From Marmoricola sp. Leaf446 (GTDB lineage Bacteria; Actinomycetota; Actinomycetes; Propionibacteriales; Nocardioidaceae), in NCBI RefSeq assembly GCF_001424755.1, contig NZ_LMRF01000006.1:595328-659327 (forward strand): a DNA stretch of 64,000 bases, given 5' to 3'. This document shows, in pieces, positions 36,630 to 45,175 of the stretch. How positions within the stretch are numbered: position 1 is the first letter of the stretch; the number at the start of each line of letters is the position of its first letter. A program made the position numbers and the translations under genes. Under the pieces are notes generated by a model. It saw only the letters and a program-made list of their open reading frames with translations, did not search any database and was not told the origin of the DNA.

Positions 36630-37610
36630 TCAGCGCTCGACCCGGCCCACCACGGGGTTCAGCTCGGAGGCGGCGATCCCACCCGGCTCGACACCCGGGA
36701 GGAACTCCCGCCAGGTGCCGCTGATCAGCGTGGGCGACTCCACGACGCGGGCGCCGTCGACGAAGTAGGTCGTGGCCAGCGCCCGGCGCGGCTGGGTGGT
36801 CAGGTTGGGGCCGGCGGTGTGGAAGCACAGCGCGGAGTGGAACGACACGTCCCCGACGGCGAACGGCTGCGACTCGACCGCGACACCGCGCTCGGCGAAG
36901 CGGTCGGCGACGGCGGCGTCGTACGACGTGCCGACCTTGTCGAAGGCGAGGTCGGCCACCTGCTCGCGGACGTCGCGGCCGCGGGCGAACGACAGCGGGC
37001 CCATCCGGCCGGGGATCGCCGACATCGGCATCCACGCGGTGACCGCCTGGACCGTCTGGAGCGGGAAGTGCTCGGCGTCGTGGTGCCACGGGGTGCGGCC
37101 GCAGCCGGGCTCCTTGGACAGCGCGTTGTCGTGGTAGAGCCGTACGCCGGTCTCGCCCAGCAGCGACGCCGCCAGCCCGCCGAGGCGGGGCGAGAGCGCG
37201 ACCGCGCGCATCAGGTCGTCGTGCAGCCACATCTGCTCCAGCGCGGTGAACCGGCCGGCCACGTCGTCGCCGTGCTCGGCCCGGAGCAGCACCTCGAGCC
37301 GCTCGGCGAGACGGCGCACGACGGCGGGCGAGAGCACGCCCGGCAGCCGCACGAAGGCGTCGCGGGCGAACTGCTCGACGGCGTCGCGCGGCAGGTCGTA
37401 GGGCTCGGCCAGCTCGTGCGCCAGCTGCTCGTCCGACGCGGGGTCGACGGGCGGGAGCCCCGGGCCGGCGACCAGGTCGGTCGGGGCCTGCTCGTTGACG
37501 GCCAGGGTGACGTACCAGTCCCACCAGTCCTGGTCGTCGCCCGCCCAGTCCTGCTCGAGCCCGCCCTCGCGGTTCTGCGCGGGGAGTCGCTCGTTGACCT
37601 CGGGGTTCAC
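36630..37610 (-). CDS. Phytanoyl-CoA dioxygenase (PhyH) family Fe(II)/2-oxoglutarate oxygenase
   Basis: This ~326-residue oxygenase has an iron site HxD in TPWHHDAEHFPLQ, a distal His in LCFHTAGPN and a 2-oxoglutarate-binding Arg in QPRRALATTYF. DNALSKEPG and GPLSFARGRD match the family. Members hydroxylate fatty acyl groups, amino acids or natural products. GTG at 37610 overlaps the methyltransferase stop (GTGA), so the two are translated together. GTG at 37616 is an alternative start. The substrate is unknown, but joint tailoring of one metabolite by methylation and hydroxylation is likely. Confidence 0.87.
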   Translation of the reverse strand: MNPEVNERLPAQNREGGLEQDWAGDDQDWWDWYVTLAVNEQAPTDLVAGPGLPPVDPASDEQLAHELAEPYDLPRDAVEQFARDAFVRLPGVLSPAVVRRLAERLEVLLRAEHGDDVAGRFTALEQMWLHDDLMRAVALSPRLGGLAASLLGETGVRLYHDNALSKEPGCGRTPWHHDAEHFPLQTVQAVTAWMPMSAIPGRMGPLSFARGRDVREQVADLAFDKVGTSYDAAVADRFAERGVAVESQPFAVGDVSFHSALCFHTAGPNLTTQPRRALATTYFVDGARVVESPTLISGTWREFLPGVEPGGIAASELNPVVGRVER

Positions 37611-38419
37611 AGCCACAGCAGTGCCGCCTCGTGCTCGAAGGTGTAGGAGCCGGCGGAGTCGCGGCAGGAGGCGAGGTAGTCGCCGAGCACCGGCGCCGCC
37701 TCCATCTCCTCCAGCGACACCCCGGTGTCGAAGGCGCAGCGTTGCAGGAAGCCCTCCACGACCGCGCGGTCGCCCGTGCCGGTGCGGTAGCGCACCCGCT
37801 GCTCGCGCACGTCGGCCCCGGCGCCGGCGAGGGCGTCACGCACCTGCTCCGCGGTGGTGTACGGCGTTGCGTCGCGCACGCCGGCGCGGAACGCGTCGTA
37901 GAAGACCAGGTAGTGCGAGGCGGCGGTGGCCTGGGCGACCAGGCCCAGCCCGCCCGGGGCGATCGCGGCGACGAAGCGCTCGGCGGCGGCGTCCAGCTCG
38001 GCCGGGGGCAGGGCGTAGAGCGCGTGGGTGGCCCAGACGACGTCGTACGCCGTGTGCTCGGGCGCCAGGTCCTGCAGCGTGGTCACCAGCTCGTGGCGGG
38101 CGACGAAGGGCGGGCGGAGCGCTCCCCCGGCCTCCCGCACCGAGAACTCCGAGGGGTCGAGCAGGTCGTAGGCGACGTCGGGCAGCCCGGCCAGGTCGAC
38201 GTGGCGCAGCAGCGCGGTCGGCCACTTGCCGCTGCCGCAGGCGACGTCGAGCAGCGACCAGCCCTCGTGGGCGCGCTCTGCGAGCAGGGTGCGCCAGTCG
38301 GCGGCCAGCGCGAGCTGGCGGTAGTCCTCGGTGGCCAGGGCGTAGAACGCCTCCATGCCGGTGCGCCCCGCCTCGCTCCAGTGCTCGAGGCTGCGTGCGG
38401 CGGTGTCGCCGGTGGTCAT
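37607..38419 (-). CDS. SAM-dependent methyltransferase, class I
   Basis: This 270-residue methyltransferase has motif I WSLLDVACGSGKWPTALL at ~residues 53-70, a post-I acidic segment AYDLLDPSEFS, and motif IV YDVVWATHALYALPPAEL. The start ATG has a GAGGGG ribosome site. It is first in a two-gene operon with the PhyH oxygenase and divergent from another methyltransferase 65 bp away. The substrate is unknown. Confidence 0.87.
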   Translation of the reverse strand: MTTGDTAARSLEHWSEAGRTGMEAFYALATEDYRQLALAADWRTLLAERAHEGWSLLDVACGSGKWPTALLRHVDLAGLPDVAYDLLDPSEFSVREAGGALRPPFVARHELVTTLQDLAPEHTAYDVVWATHALYALPPAELDAAAERFVAAIAPGGLGLVAQATAASHYLVFYDAFRAGVRDATPYTTAEQVRDALAGAGADVREQRVRYRTGTGDRAVVEGFLQRCAFDTGVSLEEMEAAPVLGDYLASCRDSAGSYTFEHEAALLWL

Positions 38420-38484
38420 GGGAGCCCCTCACCCGGTCGTCCGAGAGCGGCACCCGTGATGGGCCGCGTGCTTGACTCGCCGAG

Positions 38485-39375
38485 GTGACCAACCTAACGC
38501 GGGCCCCCTCGCCGGGACCCGCGCCGCAGGTGCGGCAGGACGCCGGCCCCGGGCTGCTCGACGCGCTGCGCGAGGCCCACCGCGGGGCCGGGCCGCTCCC
38601 GGCGCTGGCGCCCGAGGGGTACGCCCGCGACCACGCCGCCTTCGAGGCCCGCTCCGACCAGCGCGCGCTGATCGCCGACCACCTGTGCGCCCGGCTCGCC
38701 GGTCGTCCCACCGGCCCGGTCTCGGTGCTGTCGGTGGGCTGCGGCGACGGGGCGCTCGACGCGCAGGTCGCGCGCGCGGCCGTCGACGTCGTGCAGCCAC
38801 GACCGGTCCGCTACGTCGGGGTCGACCCGTGGGCCGGCAGCACCCGGTCCTGGGCGGCGGCGATGGCGGGGCTGCGCCGCGACGCGCTGAGCGCCGAGCC
38901 GCAGGTCGCGACGTTCGCCGACGCCCGGCTGACGGGCGGGTTCGACGTCGTCACCTTCGTGCACTCGATGTACTACGTGCCCGACGTCGCGGTCGCGCTG
39001 CGAGCGGCCCACGACCTGCTCCGGCCGGGCGGCGAGCTGCTCGTGCTCAGCGGCCCCCGCGGCGTGCTCAACGCGCTCACCGACGTGCTCGCGCCCCCGG
39101 TGGCGGGGCACCGGCAGTGGTTCAGCGAGGACGTCGCCCGCGGTCTCGCCGACGCCGGGCTGCGTGCCGAGCCGACCACCACCCTGGGGGCGCGCCTCGA
39201 CCTCGTCGACGCGAGCGACCGGGTCCTCGACTTCACGGTGCAGGGCAGGCTCACCCCGCGGCTGCGCCCGCTGGTGCGGGAGTACCTCGCGGCCGTGGCC
39301 CGCACCGACCCGGCGTACGACGGGCCGCGGGTGCCGCACCCCGTCGACGTCCACCGGGTCGTGCGCGCCGCCTGA
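38485..39375 (+). CDS. SAM-dependent methyltransferase resembling histamine N-methyltransferase
   Basis: This 296-residue class I methyltransferase shows motif I VLSVGCGDGALDAQV, then TFVHSMYYVPDVAVALRAAHDLL (in two parts). That part, with its preceding block, resembles the HNMT layout (ILSIGGGxGExD; HMIQMLYYVKDIPATL, recalled from the human enzyme). It could methylate an imidazole or amine compound. Divergent from the methyltransferase/PhyH operon, with which it probably shares a pathway. GTG at 38485. An upstream TTGACT is visible 13 bases before it. Confidence 0.82.
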   Translation: MTNLTRAPSPGPAPQVRQDAGPGLLDALREAHRGAGPLPALAPEGYARDHAAFEARSDQRALIADHLCARLAGRPTGPVSVLSVGCGDGALDAQVARAAVDVVQPRPVRYVGVDPWAGSTRSWAAAMAGLRRDALSAEPQVATFADARLTGGFDVVTFVHSMYYVPDVAVALRAAHDLLRPGGELLVLSGPRGVLNALTDVLAPPVAGHRQWFSEDVARGLADAGLRAEPTTTLGARLDLVDASDRVLDFTVQGRLTPRLRPLVREYLAAVARTDPAYDGPRVPHPVDVHRVVRAA

Positions 39376-39435
39376 GGGGACCAACGTCACACTGCGACCT
39401 CGTCTCGGCCTCCCCCGCACCGGGCACGGTGAGGT

Positions 39436-39966
39436 ATGAGCAACGACAACGCCGCACAGGCACGCGAAGGACTGCTGGACAGCGTCAAGGGCAAGGCCAA
39501 GGAAGTGGCCGGAGCCGTGACCGGGAAGGACGAGCTGGTCGAGGAGGGCCAGCTCCAGCAGGCCGAGGCCGCCAACCGCAAGCAGGCTGTCGCTGACGAG
39601 GCCGTGGCCGACGCCAAGCGCGAGGAGGCCTCGCAGGAGCTCCGCGAGACCAGCCGCGAGGCCGCCCGCGAGCAGGGCGAGGCCCAGAAGGACGCCGCCA
39701 AGGCGGAGTCGCAGGTCGAGGACCGCCGCGAGGGCGAGCACGACGCCGCCGAGCGCGACGCCGCCCAGCTGGCCGCCGCCGAGCGCGCCAAGGCCGAGCG
39801 CGACGCCGAGCAGCTCGCCGAGAAGAACCTGCAGGACGCGGAGCGCGAGGTGCGCTCCGCCGACGCCACCGAGCAGCAGGCCGCTGCCGAGAAGGCGCGC
39901 CTCGAGCGCGAGGCCACCCAGGCCGACGTACAGGCCGCGCAGCTGCGCGCCGACACCGAGAAGTGA
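39436..39966 (+). CDS. CsbD-like domain protein with long acidic coiled coil
   Basis: This 176-residue hydrophilic protein has an N-terminal CsbD-like segment (LLDSVKGKAKEVAGAVTGKD, residues ~13-32, then ELVEEGQLQQAEA). The remaining ~130 residues are almost all Ala, Glu, Lys, Arg, Gln and Asp in a continuous heptad-like helix. CsbD proteins are general-stress proteins of unknown mechanism. Twelve bases separate it from the next gene, which encodes an equally Lys/Ala-rich coiled coil, so the two probably act as a pair. Confidence 0.82.
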   Translation: MSNDNAAQAREGLLDSVKGKAKEVAGAVTGKDELVEEGQLQQAEAANRKQAVADEAVADAKREEASQELRETSREAAREQGEAQKDAAKAESQVEDRREGEHDAAERDAAQLAAAERAKAERDAEQLAEKNLQDAEREVRSADATEQQAAAEKARLEREATQADVQAAQLRADTEK

Positions 39967-39977
39967 GGACCCACCCC

Positions 39978-40625
39978 ATGATCAAGACCCTGATCGCCCT
40001 GCCCTACGAGATCGCCCGCTTTCCCCTGACGGTCGTCGACCGTCGGCTGAGCAGCCGGGTCGCGGACGACGCCCCCGCGCGTCTCGGCTTCGACCGCGTC
40101 GTCGGCTCCACCGACAAGCTGGCCGGCACGCTGCTGTTCAACGAGCAGCTGACCCGGCGCGGCACCGACCGCCTGGAGCGCTCGGCCAAGCTCGCGACCG
40201 CCACCCAGCTCGAGGCCGAGGCCGCCGAGCGTCGCCGCGAGGCCTCCAAGAAGTCCGCCGCCGCGCGCCGCAAGGCCGCCAAGCAGCGCGAGCAGGCCCA
40301 GGACAAGGCCGCGTCCGGGCTGAAGGAGGCCGACGTCGCCGAGGCGAAGGGCAAGGCCGAGGCCGAGAAGAAGGCCGCGCAGGTCGCCGCCGACAAGAAG
40401 GCCGCCGCGGACAAGAAGGCGCAGGACCGCAAGGACGCCGTCGAGAAGCAGAAGGCCGCGGAGCAGAAGCGCGCCGAGGACAAGAAGGCCGCCGCCCAGC
40501 GCGAGGCCAAGGCCGAGCTCGACGACGCCAAGGCGTCGAAGAAGGCCGCCGACGACGCCCGCGCCGACGCCGAGCGCCTCGAGCAGCTCACCGAGACCAA
40601 GAAGCAGGAGCGCAAGGACAGCTGA
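39978..40625 (+). CDS. Lys/Ala-rich coiled-coil protein, partner of the CsbD-like protein
   Basis: This 215-residue protein has a distinct N-terminal ~75 residues (IKTLIALPYEIARFPLTVVDRRLSSRV, in parts; GSTDKLAGTLLFNEQLTRRG). A highly charged helix of AAxKK-type repeats then runs to the C-terminus (KKAAADKKAQDRKDAVEKQK and similar). The front part has an amphipathic helix that could touch the membrane. There is no catalytic motif. Strongly basic/acidic mixed, it may be a structural or stress-shielding protein. ATG at 39978. Confidence 0.78.
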   Translation: MIKTLIALPYEIARFPLTVVDRRLSSRVADDAPARLGFDRVVGSTDKLAGTLLFNEQLTRRGTDRLERSAKLATATQLEAEAAERRREASKKSAAARRKAAKQREQAQDKAASGLKEADVAEAKGKAEAEKKAAQVAADKKAAADKKAQDRKDAVEKQKAAEQKRAEDKKAAAQREAKAELDDAKASKKAADDARADAERLEQLTETKKQERKDS

Positions 40626-40647
40626 CCCGCTGACCTCCCGCTCGACC

Positions 40648-40679
40648 AGCAGCCCGCGACCTCCCGGTCGTGGGCTGCT
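40648..40679. terminator. Bidirectional terminator hairpin
   Basis: AGCAGCCCGCGACC (40648-40661) and GGTCGTGGGCTGCT (40666-40679) pair at 13 of 14 positions around a four-base loop, between the ends of two convergent genes. Confidence 0.75.
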
Positions 40680-40684
40680 GTCGT

Positions 40685-42190
40685 CTACGCGCCGGCGGGG
40701 TCCTCGGGCACCCCGCCCGGCTGGGGCAGCACCACCCGGAAGGTGCTGCCGCGACCCACCTCGCTCTCGACGCTGACCGTGCCCGCGTGGGCGGCGACGA
40801 TCGAGCTGACGATGTCGAGGCCGAGACCGGTGCCGGCGATGTGCTGCTCCCGCGCCGCATCGCCGCGGAAGAACCGGCCGAAGACCAGGTCCACCTCGTG
40901 CGACGGGATGCCCATCCCGGTGTCGCGGACCTCGATCTCGACCGCACCCGCGACCTGGCGGAGCAGGACGCCGACGGCTCCGCCCACGTCGCTGTACTTC
41001 ACGGCGTTGGACAGCAGGTTGTCGACCACCTGACGGACCTGCTGCTCGTCCACGAGGGCCGTGACCCCGGTCGGGGCGTCGAGCGCGACGTCGACGCCCC
41101 GCTCGGCCGCGGCGGGTCGGACCGACTCGACCGCCTCGTCCAGCACCGCGGCCAGGTCGCTCCACGCCCGCTGCGGCACCAGCCGGTCCTCCCCCACCTG
41201 GCCGACGAGGAGCAGGTCGGAGAGCAGCGACTCGAGCCGCTCGGCGTTGCGGCGTACGACGTGCAGCTGGGCCAGCACGTCGGTCGGCAGGTCGTCGTGG
41301 TCGCACAGCAGCTCGAGGTAACCGAGCACCGAGGTGATCGGCGTACGCAGCTCGTGGGAGACCGAGGAGACGAACTCGTCCTGGACCTGCACCGCGCGCA
41401 GCAGCTCGGTGACCTCCTGGTAGGCCAGGGCAGCGCCGAGCCGCTCGCCGTCGGGACCGCGCACCTGCCGGGCCGAGGTGGAGAACGCGGCGCGGGTGCG
41501 GGGGTCGCGACCGACCCAGTAGGTGAAGTCGGAGAACTCCTCCCCCGCGACCGCCCGGGACGACGGCATCTCCTCCGCGGTCAGCAGGGTCTCGCCGTCG
41601 AGGTGGTAGACGTGGCCCAGCTGGCCGGCCTGTCCCGCGTGCCCGTCCGGGAACGGCAGGTCCATGGTCTCCCGGTGGCGGCGGTTCATCCGCTCGTAGC
41701 GACCGTCGCGCCCGATCAGCAGCAGGCCGACGCTCACCGCCTCGAAGATCGCCTCCAGCGTCTGGTGCTCGCGCTGCAGCTCGGCCCGGGCGGCCTCCAG
41801 GCGCGCCTCCCGCTCGCGCTGCTCGGTCACGTCGAGGATCTGCGCGATCAGGTGGAGCGGGTGCCCGTCGCCGTCGCGCACCAGCGCGACCGACAGGTCG
41901 CCCCACACGGCGTGGCCCTCGGCGTGGACGTAGCGCTTGAGCATCCGGAAGGAGTCGATCTCACCCGAGCTGGCCCGGGCGAAGACCAGGCGGTCGGCCT
42001 CGGCCCCGTCCGGGTGGCTGACGTCCTGGAACCCGCGCCGAGTCAACGTGGTCGCGTCGTAGCCGAGCATGTCGCAGAAGGCGCGGTTGACCATGAGCAG
42101 CCGGCCGTCGAGGGCGACGAGGTTCATCCCGATGGGCGAGTGCTCGAGCGTCAGGCGCCACAGGTGGGCGCCGTCCAGCGACTCGTCCAC
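40685..42190 (-). CDS. Soluble PAS-domain sensor histidine kinase (orphan)
   Basis: This 501-residue kinase has no membrane helix. PAS 1 is at ~residues 10-125 ([20 protein letters not shown], ending [11 protein letters not shown] with a PAC segment), PAS 2 at ~145-255 ([18 protein letters not shown]), the HisKA H box [13 protein letters not shown] at ~275, and HATPase_c with [21 protein letters not shown] and [12 protein letters not shown]. It senses a cytosolic signal. No response regulator is adjacent. The GTG start is inferred, and its ribosome site is unclear. Confidence 0.93.
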   Translation of the reverse strand: MDESLDGAHLWRLTLEHSPIGMNLVALDGRLLMVNRAFCDMLGYDATTLTRRGFQDVSHPDGAEADRLVFARASSGEIDSFRMLKRYVHAEGHAVWGDLSVALVRDGDGHPLHLIAQILDVTEQREREARLEAARAELQREHQTLEAIFEAVSVGLLLIGRDGRYERMNRRHRETMDLPFPDGHAGQAGQLGHVYHLDGETLLTAEEMPSSRAVAGEEFSDFTYWVGRDPRTRAAFSTSARQVRGPDGERLGAALAYQEVTELLRAVQVQDEFVSSVSHELRTPITSVLGYLELLCDHDDLPTDVLAQLHVVRRNAERLESLLSDLLLVGQVGEDRLVPQRAWSDLAAVLDEAVESVRPAAAERGVDVALDAPTGVTALVDEQQVRQVVDNLLSNAVKYSDVGGAVGVLLRQVAGAVEIEVRDTGMGIPSHEVDLVFGRFFRGDAAREQHIAGTGLGLDIVSSIVAAHAGTVSVESEVGRGSTFRVVLPQPGGVPEDPAGA

Positions 42191-42324
42191 GACGCCTCCC
42201 CGAGCCGGCGGCAGGGGACGCCCCGACGGAACGCCCCGACGTGGCAGCCAATCACGCCCTCCGGGCCCGCGCCAGGACCCCGTGGCCCGTGACCCGCGGT
42301 CGGTGCCCGGTCTACCCTCCGGGC

Positions 42325-42669
42325 ATGGGCCACCGGATCTTCACCACCAGCGTCGCGTCGGTCTACCCGCACTACCTCGCCAAGGTGGAGAAGAAGGGGC
42401 GCACCCGGGCCGAGCTCGACGAGGTCGTCGGCTGGCTCACCGGCTTCGACGCGCCCACGCTGCAGCACCACCTCGAGGCCGGCACCACCTTCGAGGACTT
42501 CTTCGCCGCGGCCTCGCTCCACCCGCACGTCTCGCTCATCACCGGGTCGGTCTGCGGGGTCAAGGTGCAGGAGGTCGAGGACCCGCTGATGCGGCGGATC
42601 CGCTACCTCGACAAGCTGGTCGACGAGCTCGCGAAGGGCAAGCCGATGGAGAAGGTGCTCCGGGCCTGA
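42325..42669 (+). CDS. DUF2200 family protein
   Basis: This 114-residue protein has the family pattern: [23 protein letters not shown] (in parts), [29 protein letters not shown] and a final MEKVLRA. Its function is unknown. TACCCT lies exactly six bases before the ATG, so the transcript is probably leaderless. Confidence 0.88.
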   Translation: MGHRIFTTSVASVYPHYLAKVEKKGRTRAELDEVVGWLTGFDAPTLQHHLEAGTTFEDFFAAASLHPHVSLITGSVCGVKVQEVEDPLMRRIRYLDKLVDELAKGKPMEKVLRA

Positions 42670-42675
42670 GCGCCC

Positions 42676-43695
42676 TCAGCGCCAGCCCAGCTCCGGGGCG
42701 ACGTGGCGCACGACGCTGTCGAGCAGGTGCGCGTTGTAGTCGACGCCGAGCTGGTTGGGGATCGTCAGCAGCAGCGTGTCCGCGGCCGCGATCGCCTCGT
42801 CCTCGGCCAGCTCCCTCACCAGCTGGTCGACCTCACCGGCGTACGTCTTGCCGAACCGGGCCGTGCCGCCGTCGATGAACCCGACCTGGTCCTCGCTGCC
42901 CCGCTGCGCACCGAAGTACGCCCGGTCGGTCGCGTCGACGATCGGGAAGATGCTGCGGCTGACCGAGACCCGCGGCTCGCGCTGGTGGCCGGCCGTCTTC
43001 CACGCCTCGCGGAACAGGTGGATCTGCTCGGCCTGGAGCTGGTGGAACGGCACCCCCGAGTCCTCGGTGAGCAGCGTCGAGCTCATCAGGTTCATGCCCT
43101 GCTCCCCAGCCCAGACGGCGGTCTTGCGGGTACCGGCACCCCACCAGATCCGGTCGCGCAGGCCGGGCGACTGCGGCTCGATACCGAGCAGCCCGGGCGG
43201 GTTGGGGAACATCGGTCGCGGGTGGGGCTGGGCGAACCGAGCGCCCTCGATCGCCTGGAGGAACACCCGTGTGTGCTCACGCGCCATGCCGGCGTGGTCG
43301 TTGCCCTCGCCCGGGTCGTAGCCGAAGTACTTGAAGCCGTCGACCACCTGCTCCGGTGATCCGCGGCTGACGCCGAGCTGCAGCCGGCCGCCGGCGATCA
43401 GGTCGGCGGCCCCGGCGTCCTCGGCCATGTAGAGCGGGTTCTCGTAGCGCATGTCGATCACGCCGGTGCCCAGCTCGATCCGGCTGGTCCTGGCGCCGGC
43501 CGCGGCGAGCAGGGGGAACGGTGAGGCGAGCTGCCGGGCGAAGTGGTGCACCCGGAAGTAGGCGCCGTCGGCGCCCAGCTCCTCGGCCGCGACCGCGAGC
43601 TCGATCGACTGCAGCAGCACGTCGGAGGCCGAGCGCACCTGCGAGTGCGCCGACGGGTTCCAGTGGCCGAACGACAGGAAGCCGATGTTCTTCAT
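42676..43695 (-). CDS. LLM-class flavin-dependent oxidoreductase
   Basis: This 339-residue luciferase-like monooxygenase family protein carries IGFLSFGHWNP at the start, VHHFARQLASPFPLLAAAGARTSRIELGTGVIDMRY (in parts) and RLQLGVSRGSPEQV, and ends LLDSVVRHVAPELG. It would use FMNH2 or F420. The type is not decided by eye. The substrate is unknown. Convergent with DUF2200. Confidence 0.9.
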   Translation of the reverse strand: MKNIGFLSFGHWNPSAHSQVRSASDVLLQSIELAVAAEELGADGAYFRVHHFARQLASPFPLLAAAGARTSRIELGTGVIDMRYENPLYMAEDAGAADLIAGGRLQLGVSRGSPEQVVDGFKYFGYDPGEGNDHAGMAREHTRVFLQAIEGARFAQPHPRPMFPNPPGLLGIEPQSPGLRDRIWWGAGTRKTAVWAGEQGMNLMSSTLLTEDSGVPFHQLQAEQIHLFREAWKTAGHQREPRVSVSRSIFPIVDATDRAYFGAQRGSEDQVGFIDGGTARFGKTYAGEVDQLVRELAEDEAIAAADTLLLTIPNQLGVDYNAHLLDSVVRHVAPELGWR

Positions 43696-43751
43696 GTCGG
43701 GCAGAACCCCGCCCCGGCCCGCCTTCTTCCCGGCTGCCGGTCAGGGCTTCC

Positions 43752-43757
43752 TACACT
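43752..43757 (+). promoter_or_regulatory. Predicted -10 element of azlCD (leaderless)
   Basis: TACACT stands six bases before the GTG start of azlC. Confidence 0.45.
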
Positions 43758-43763
43758 GCGGAC

Positions 43764-44447
43764 GTGGCGGAGGCGAGGGACGCGGGGGCGCGCGAGGCGT
43801 TCCGTCGCGGCGTGCGGCTGGGGGTCCCGTTCGCGGTGGTCGGCTTCCTGCTCAGCCTCTCGTTCGCCGTCCTGGCCCGTCAGGCCGGCTTCAGCGTCAC
43901 CCAGGCGGTCGTCACCTCGGCGGTCGTGTTCGCCGGCTCCGCTCAGTTCGCGATGCTGTCGGTGGTCACCGTCGGTGGCGGCATCCCCGCCGCGCTGACC
44001 GCGGCGAGCCTGATGAACACGCGCTTCCTGGCCATGGGCGTCGCGCTGGCGCCGTCATTGCCGGGCGGCCCGTGGAAGCGGGCGGCGCAGGGCCAGACCG
44101 TCGTCGACTCCTCGTGGGCGCTGGCCAACCGCGGCGACGGCACCTTCGACCGGTGGCTGCTGTTCGGCACGACCCTCCCGCAGTACCTCACCTGGACACT
44201 GGGCTCGGTCGTCGGCGCGGTCTTCGGGCAGGCCCTGGGTGACACGCACCGGCTCGGCCTCGACGCGATCTACCCGGTGTTCTTCCTGTCGCTGCTGATC
44301 GCCGAGCTGAGGGACCGGACGTCCCGCTGGGCGGCGGCGGGCGGCGGTCTCCTCGCCCTCGCGCTGGTGCCGATCAGTCCTCCGGGCATCCCGATCCTGG
44401 CCGCCAGCGCCGTGGCGCTGATCGGTCTCGTGAGGAGACCGGCATGA
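43764..44447 (+). CDS. azlC: Branched-chain amino acid exporter large subunit AzlC
   Basis: This 227-residue membrane protein of the AzlC/YgaZ family exports branched-chain amino acids or analogues. Typical are FRRGVRLGVPFAVVGFLLSLSF (in parts), VVFAGSAQFAMLS, LMNTRFLAMGVALAP and FGTTLPQYLTW. Overlaps azlD by four bases (ATGA). GTG at 43764. Confidence 0.92.
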   Translation: MAEARDAGAREAFRRGVRLGVPFAVVGFLLSLSFAVLARQAGFSVTQAVVTSAVVFAGSAQFAMLSVVTVGGGIPAALTAASLMNTRFLAMGVALAPSLPGGPWKRAAQGQTVVDSSWALANRGDGTFDRWLLFGTTLPQYLTWTLGSVVGAVFGQALGDTHRLGLDAIYPVFFLSLLIAELRDRTSRWAAAGGGLLALALVPISPPGIPILAASAVALIGLVRRPA

Positions 44448-44761
44448 CGCTGACCTCCACCCAGGTCTGGGTCCTCATCCTCGGCTGCGCCGCGCTGACG
44501 GTCCTCATCAAGGCCTTCGGCCCGGTGCTCCTCGGCGGCCGGGAGCTGCCGCCGTGGTTCACCCGCGTGATCGTGCTGATGGCGCCGACGCTCCTGTGCG
44601 CGCTCGTCGTCACCTCGGTGCTCGCCAGCGGGCGCTCGTGGTCGGTGGGTGCCCACACCGTCGGCGTCGCCGTCGCCGGCGTGATGCTCTGGCGACGCTG
44701 CTCGCTCGTGCTGTGCGTCGTCGTCGCGGTCGTCGTGACCGCCGGGCTGCGGGCGATCTGA
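44444..44761 (+). CDS. azlD: Branched-chain amino acid exporter small subunit AzlD
   Basis: A 105-residue protein with three to four helices (WVLILGCAALTVLIKAFGPVLLG, in parts, then MAPTLLCALVVTSVLA, WRRCSLVLCVVVAVVVTAGL). Partner of AzlC, in the usual gene order. The coupled start supports a fixed stoichiometry. Confidence 0.9.
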   Translation: MTLTSTQVWVLILGCAALTVLIKAFGPVLLGGRELPPWFTRVIVLMAPTLLCALVVTSVLASGRSWSVGAHTVGVAVAGVMLWRRCSLVLCVVVAVVVTAGLRAI

Positions 44762-44776
44762 GGTCCGGCGTACGGC

Positions 44777-45097
44777 TCAGAACTCCGACATCTTGTCCCA
44801 GCCGTCACGGTCCGCGGCGTCGATGTACATGATGTCCGGGCGCTCGGCGATGTACTGCTTGGCGTCGCCGTCCACCCCGTTCTGGAAGTGGTCGGTGTTG
44901 ACGTGGGCCTCGCCGGCCGCCTTGTCGGTGAAGGCCTCGATCGTCAGGATCGTGTCGGGGTCGTCGACGCTGCGGTAGTGCTCGTAGAACAGGTTGCCGG
45001 GCTCGGCGCGGGTCGCGTCGGTGTAGGCCTGGCTCGCCGCGAGGTAGGCCTCCGCGGTGCCGGGCTTGAGCTTCTTCTTCACGGTGATGTAGATCAA
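44777..45097 (-). CDS. Antibiotic biosynthesis monooxygenase (ABM) / quinol monooxygenase-like protein
   Basis: A 106-residue ferredoxin-like alpha/beta protein (MIYITVKKKLKPGTAEAYLAA, in parts, GNLFYEHYRSVDDPDTILTIEAFTD, in parts, HVNTDHFQ) of the YgiN type. Such proteins form dimers that oxidise quinols or act on small aromatics. The His and Trp/Tyr positions typical of the family can be seen, but the substrate cannot. Confidence 0.87.
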   Translation of the reverse strand: MIYITVKKKLKPGTAEAYLAASQAYTDATRAEPGNLFYEHYRSVDDPDTILTIEAFTDKAAGEAHVNTDHFQNGVDGDAKQYIAERPDIMYIDAADRDGWDKMSEF

Positions 45098-45175
45098 GGC
45101 GTTCTCCTGGGTCGGGTACGACGGGCCGGGGTGCCGGCTCCGGCTCGCACTCTCGCAGGTCGGACCGACGGACGG

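Noticed and set aside
39436-40625. Translation initiation factor IF-2 or TolA-like function from similarity of Lys/Ala runs
   Set aside because: The resemblance is compositional only. No GTPase motifs or TonB/TolA domains are present.
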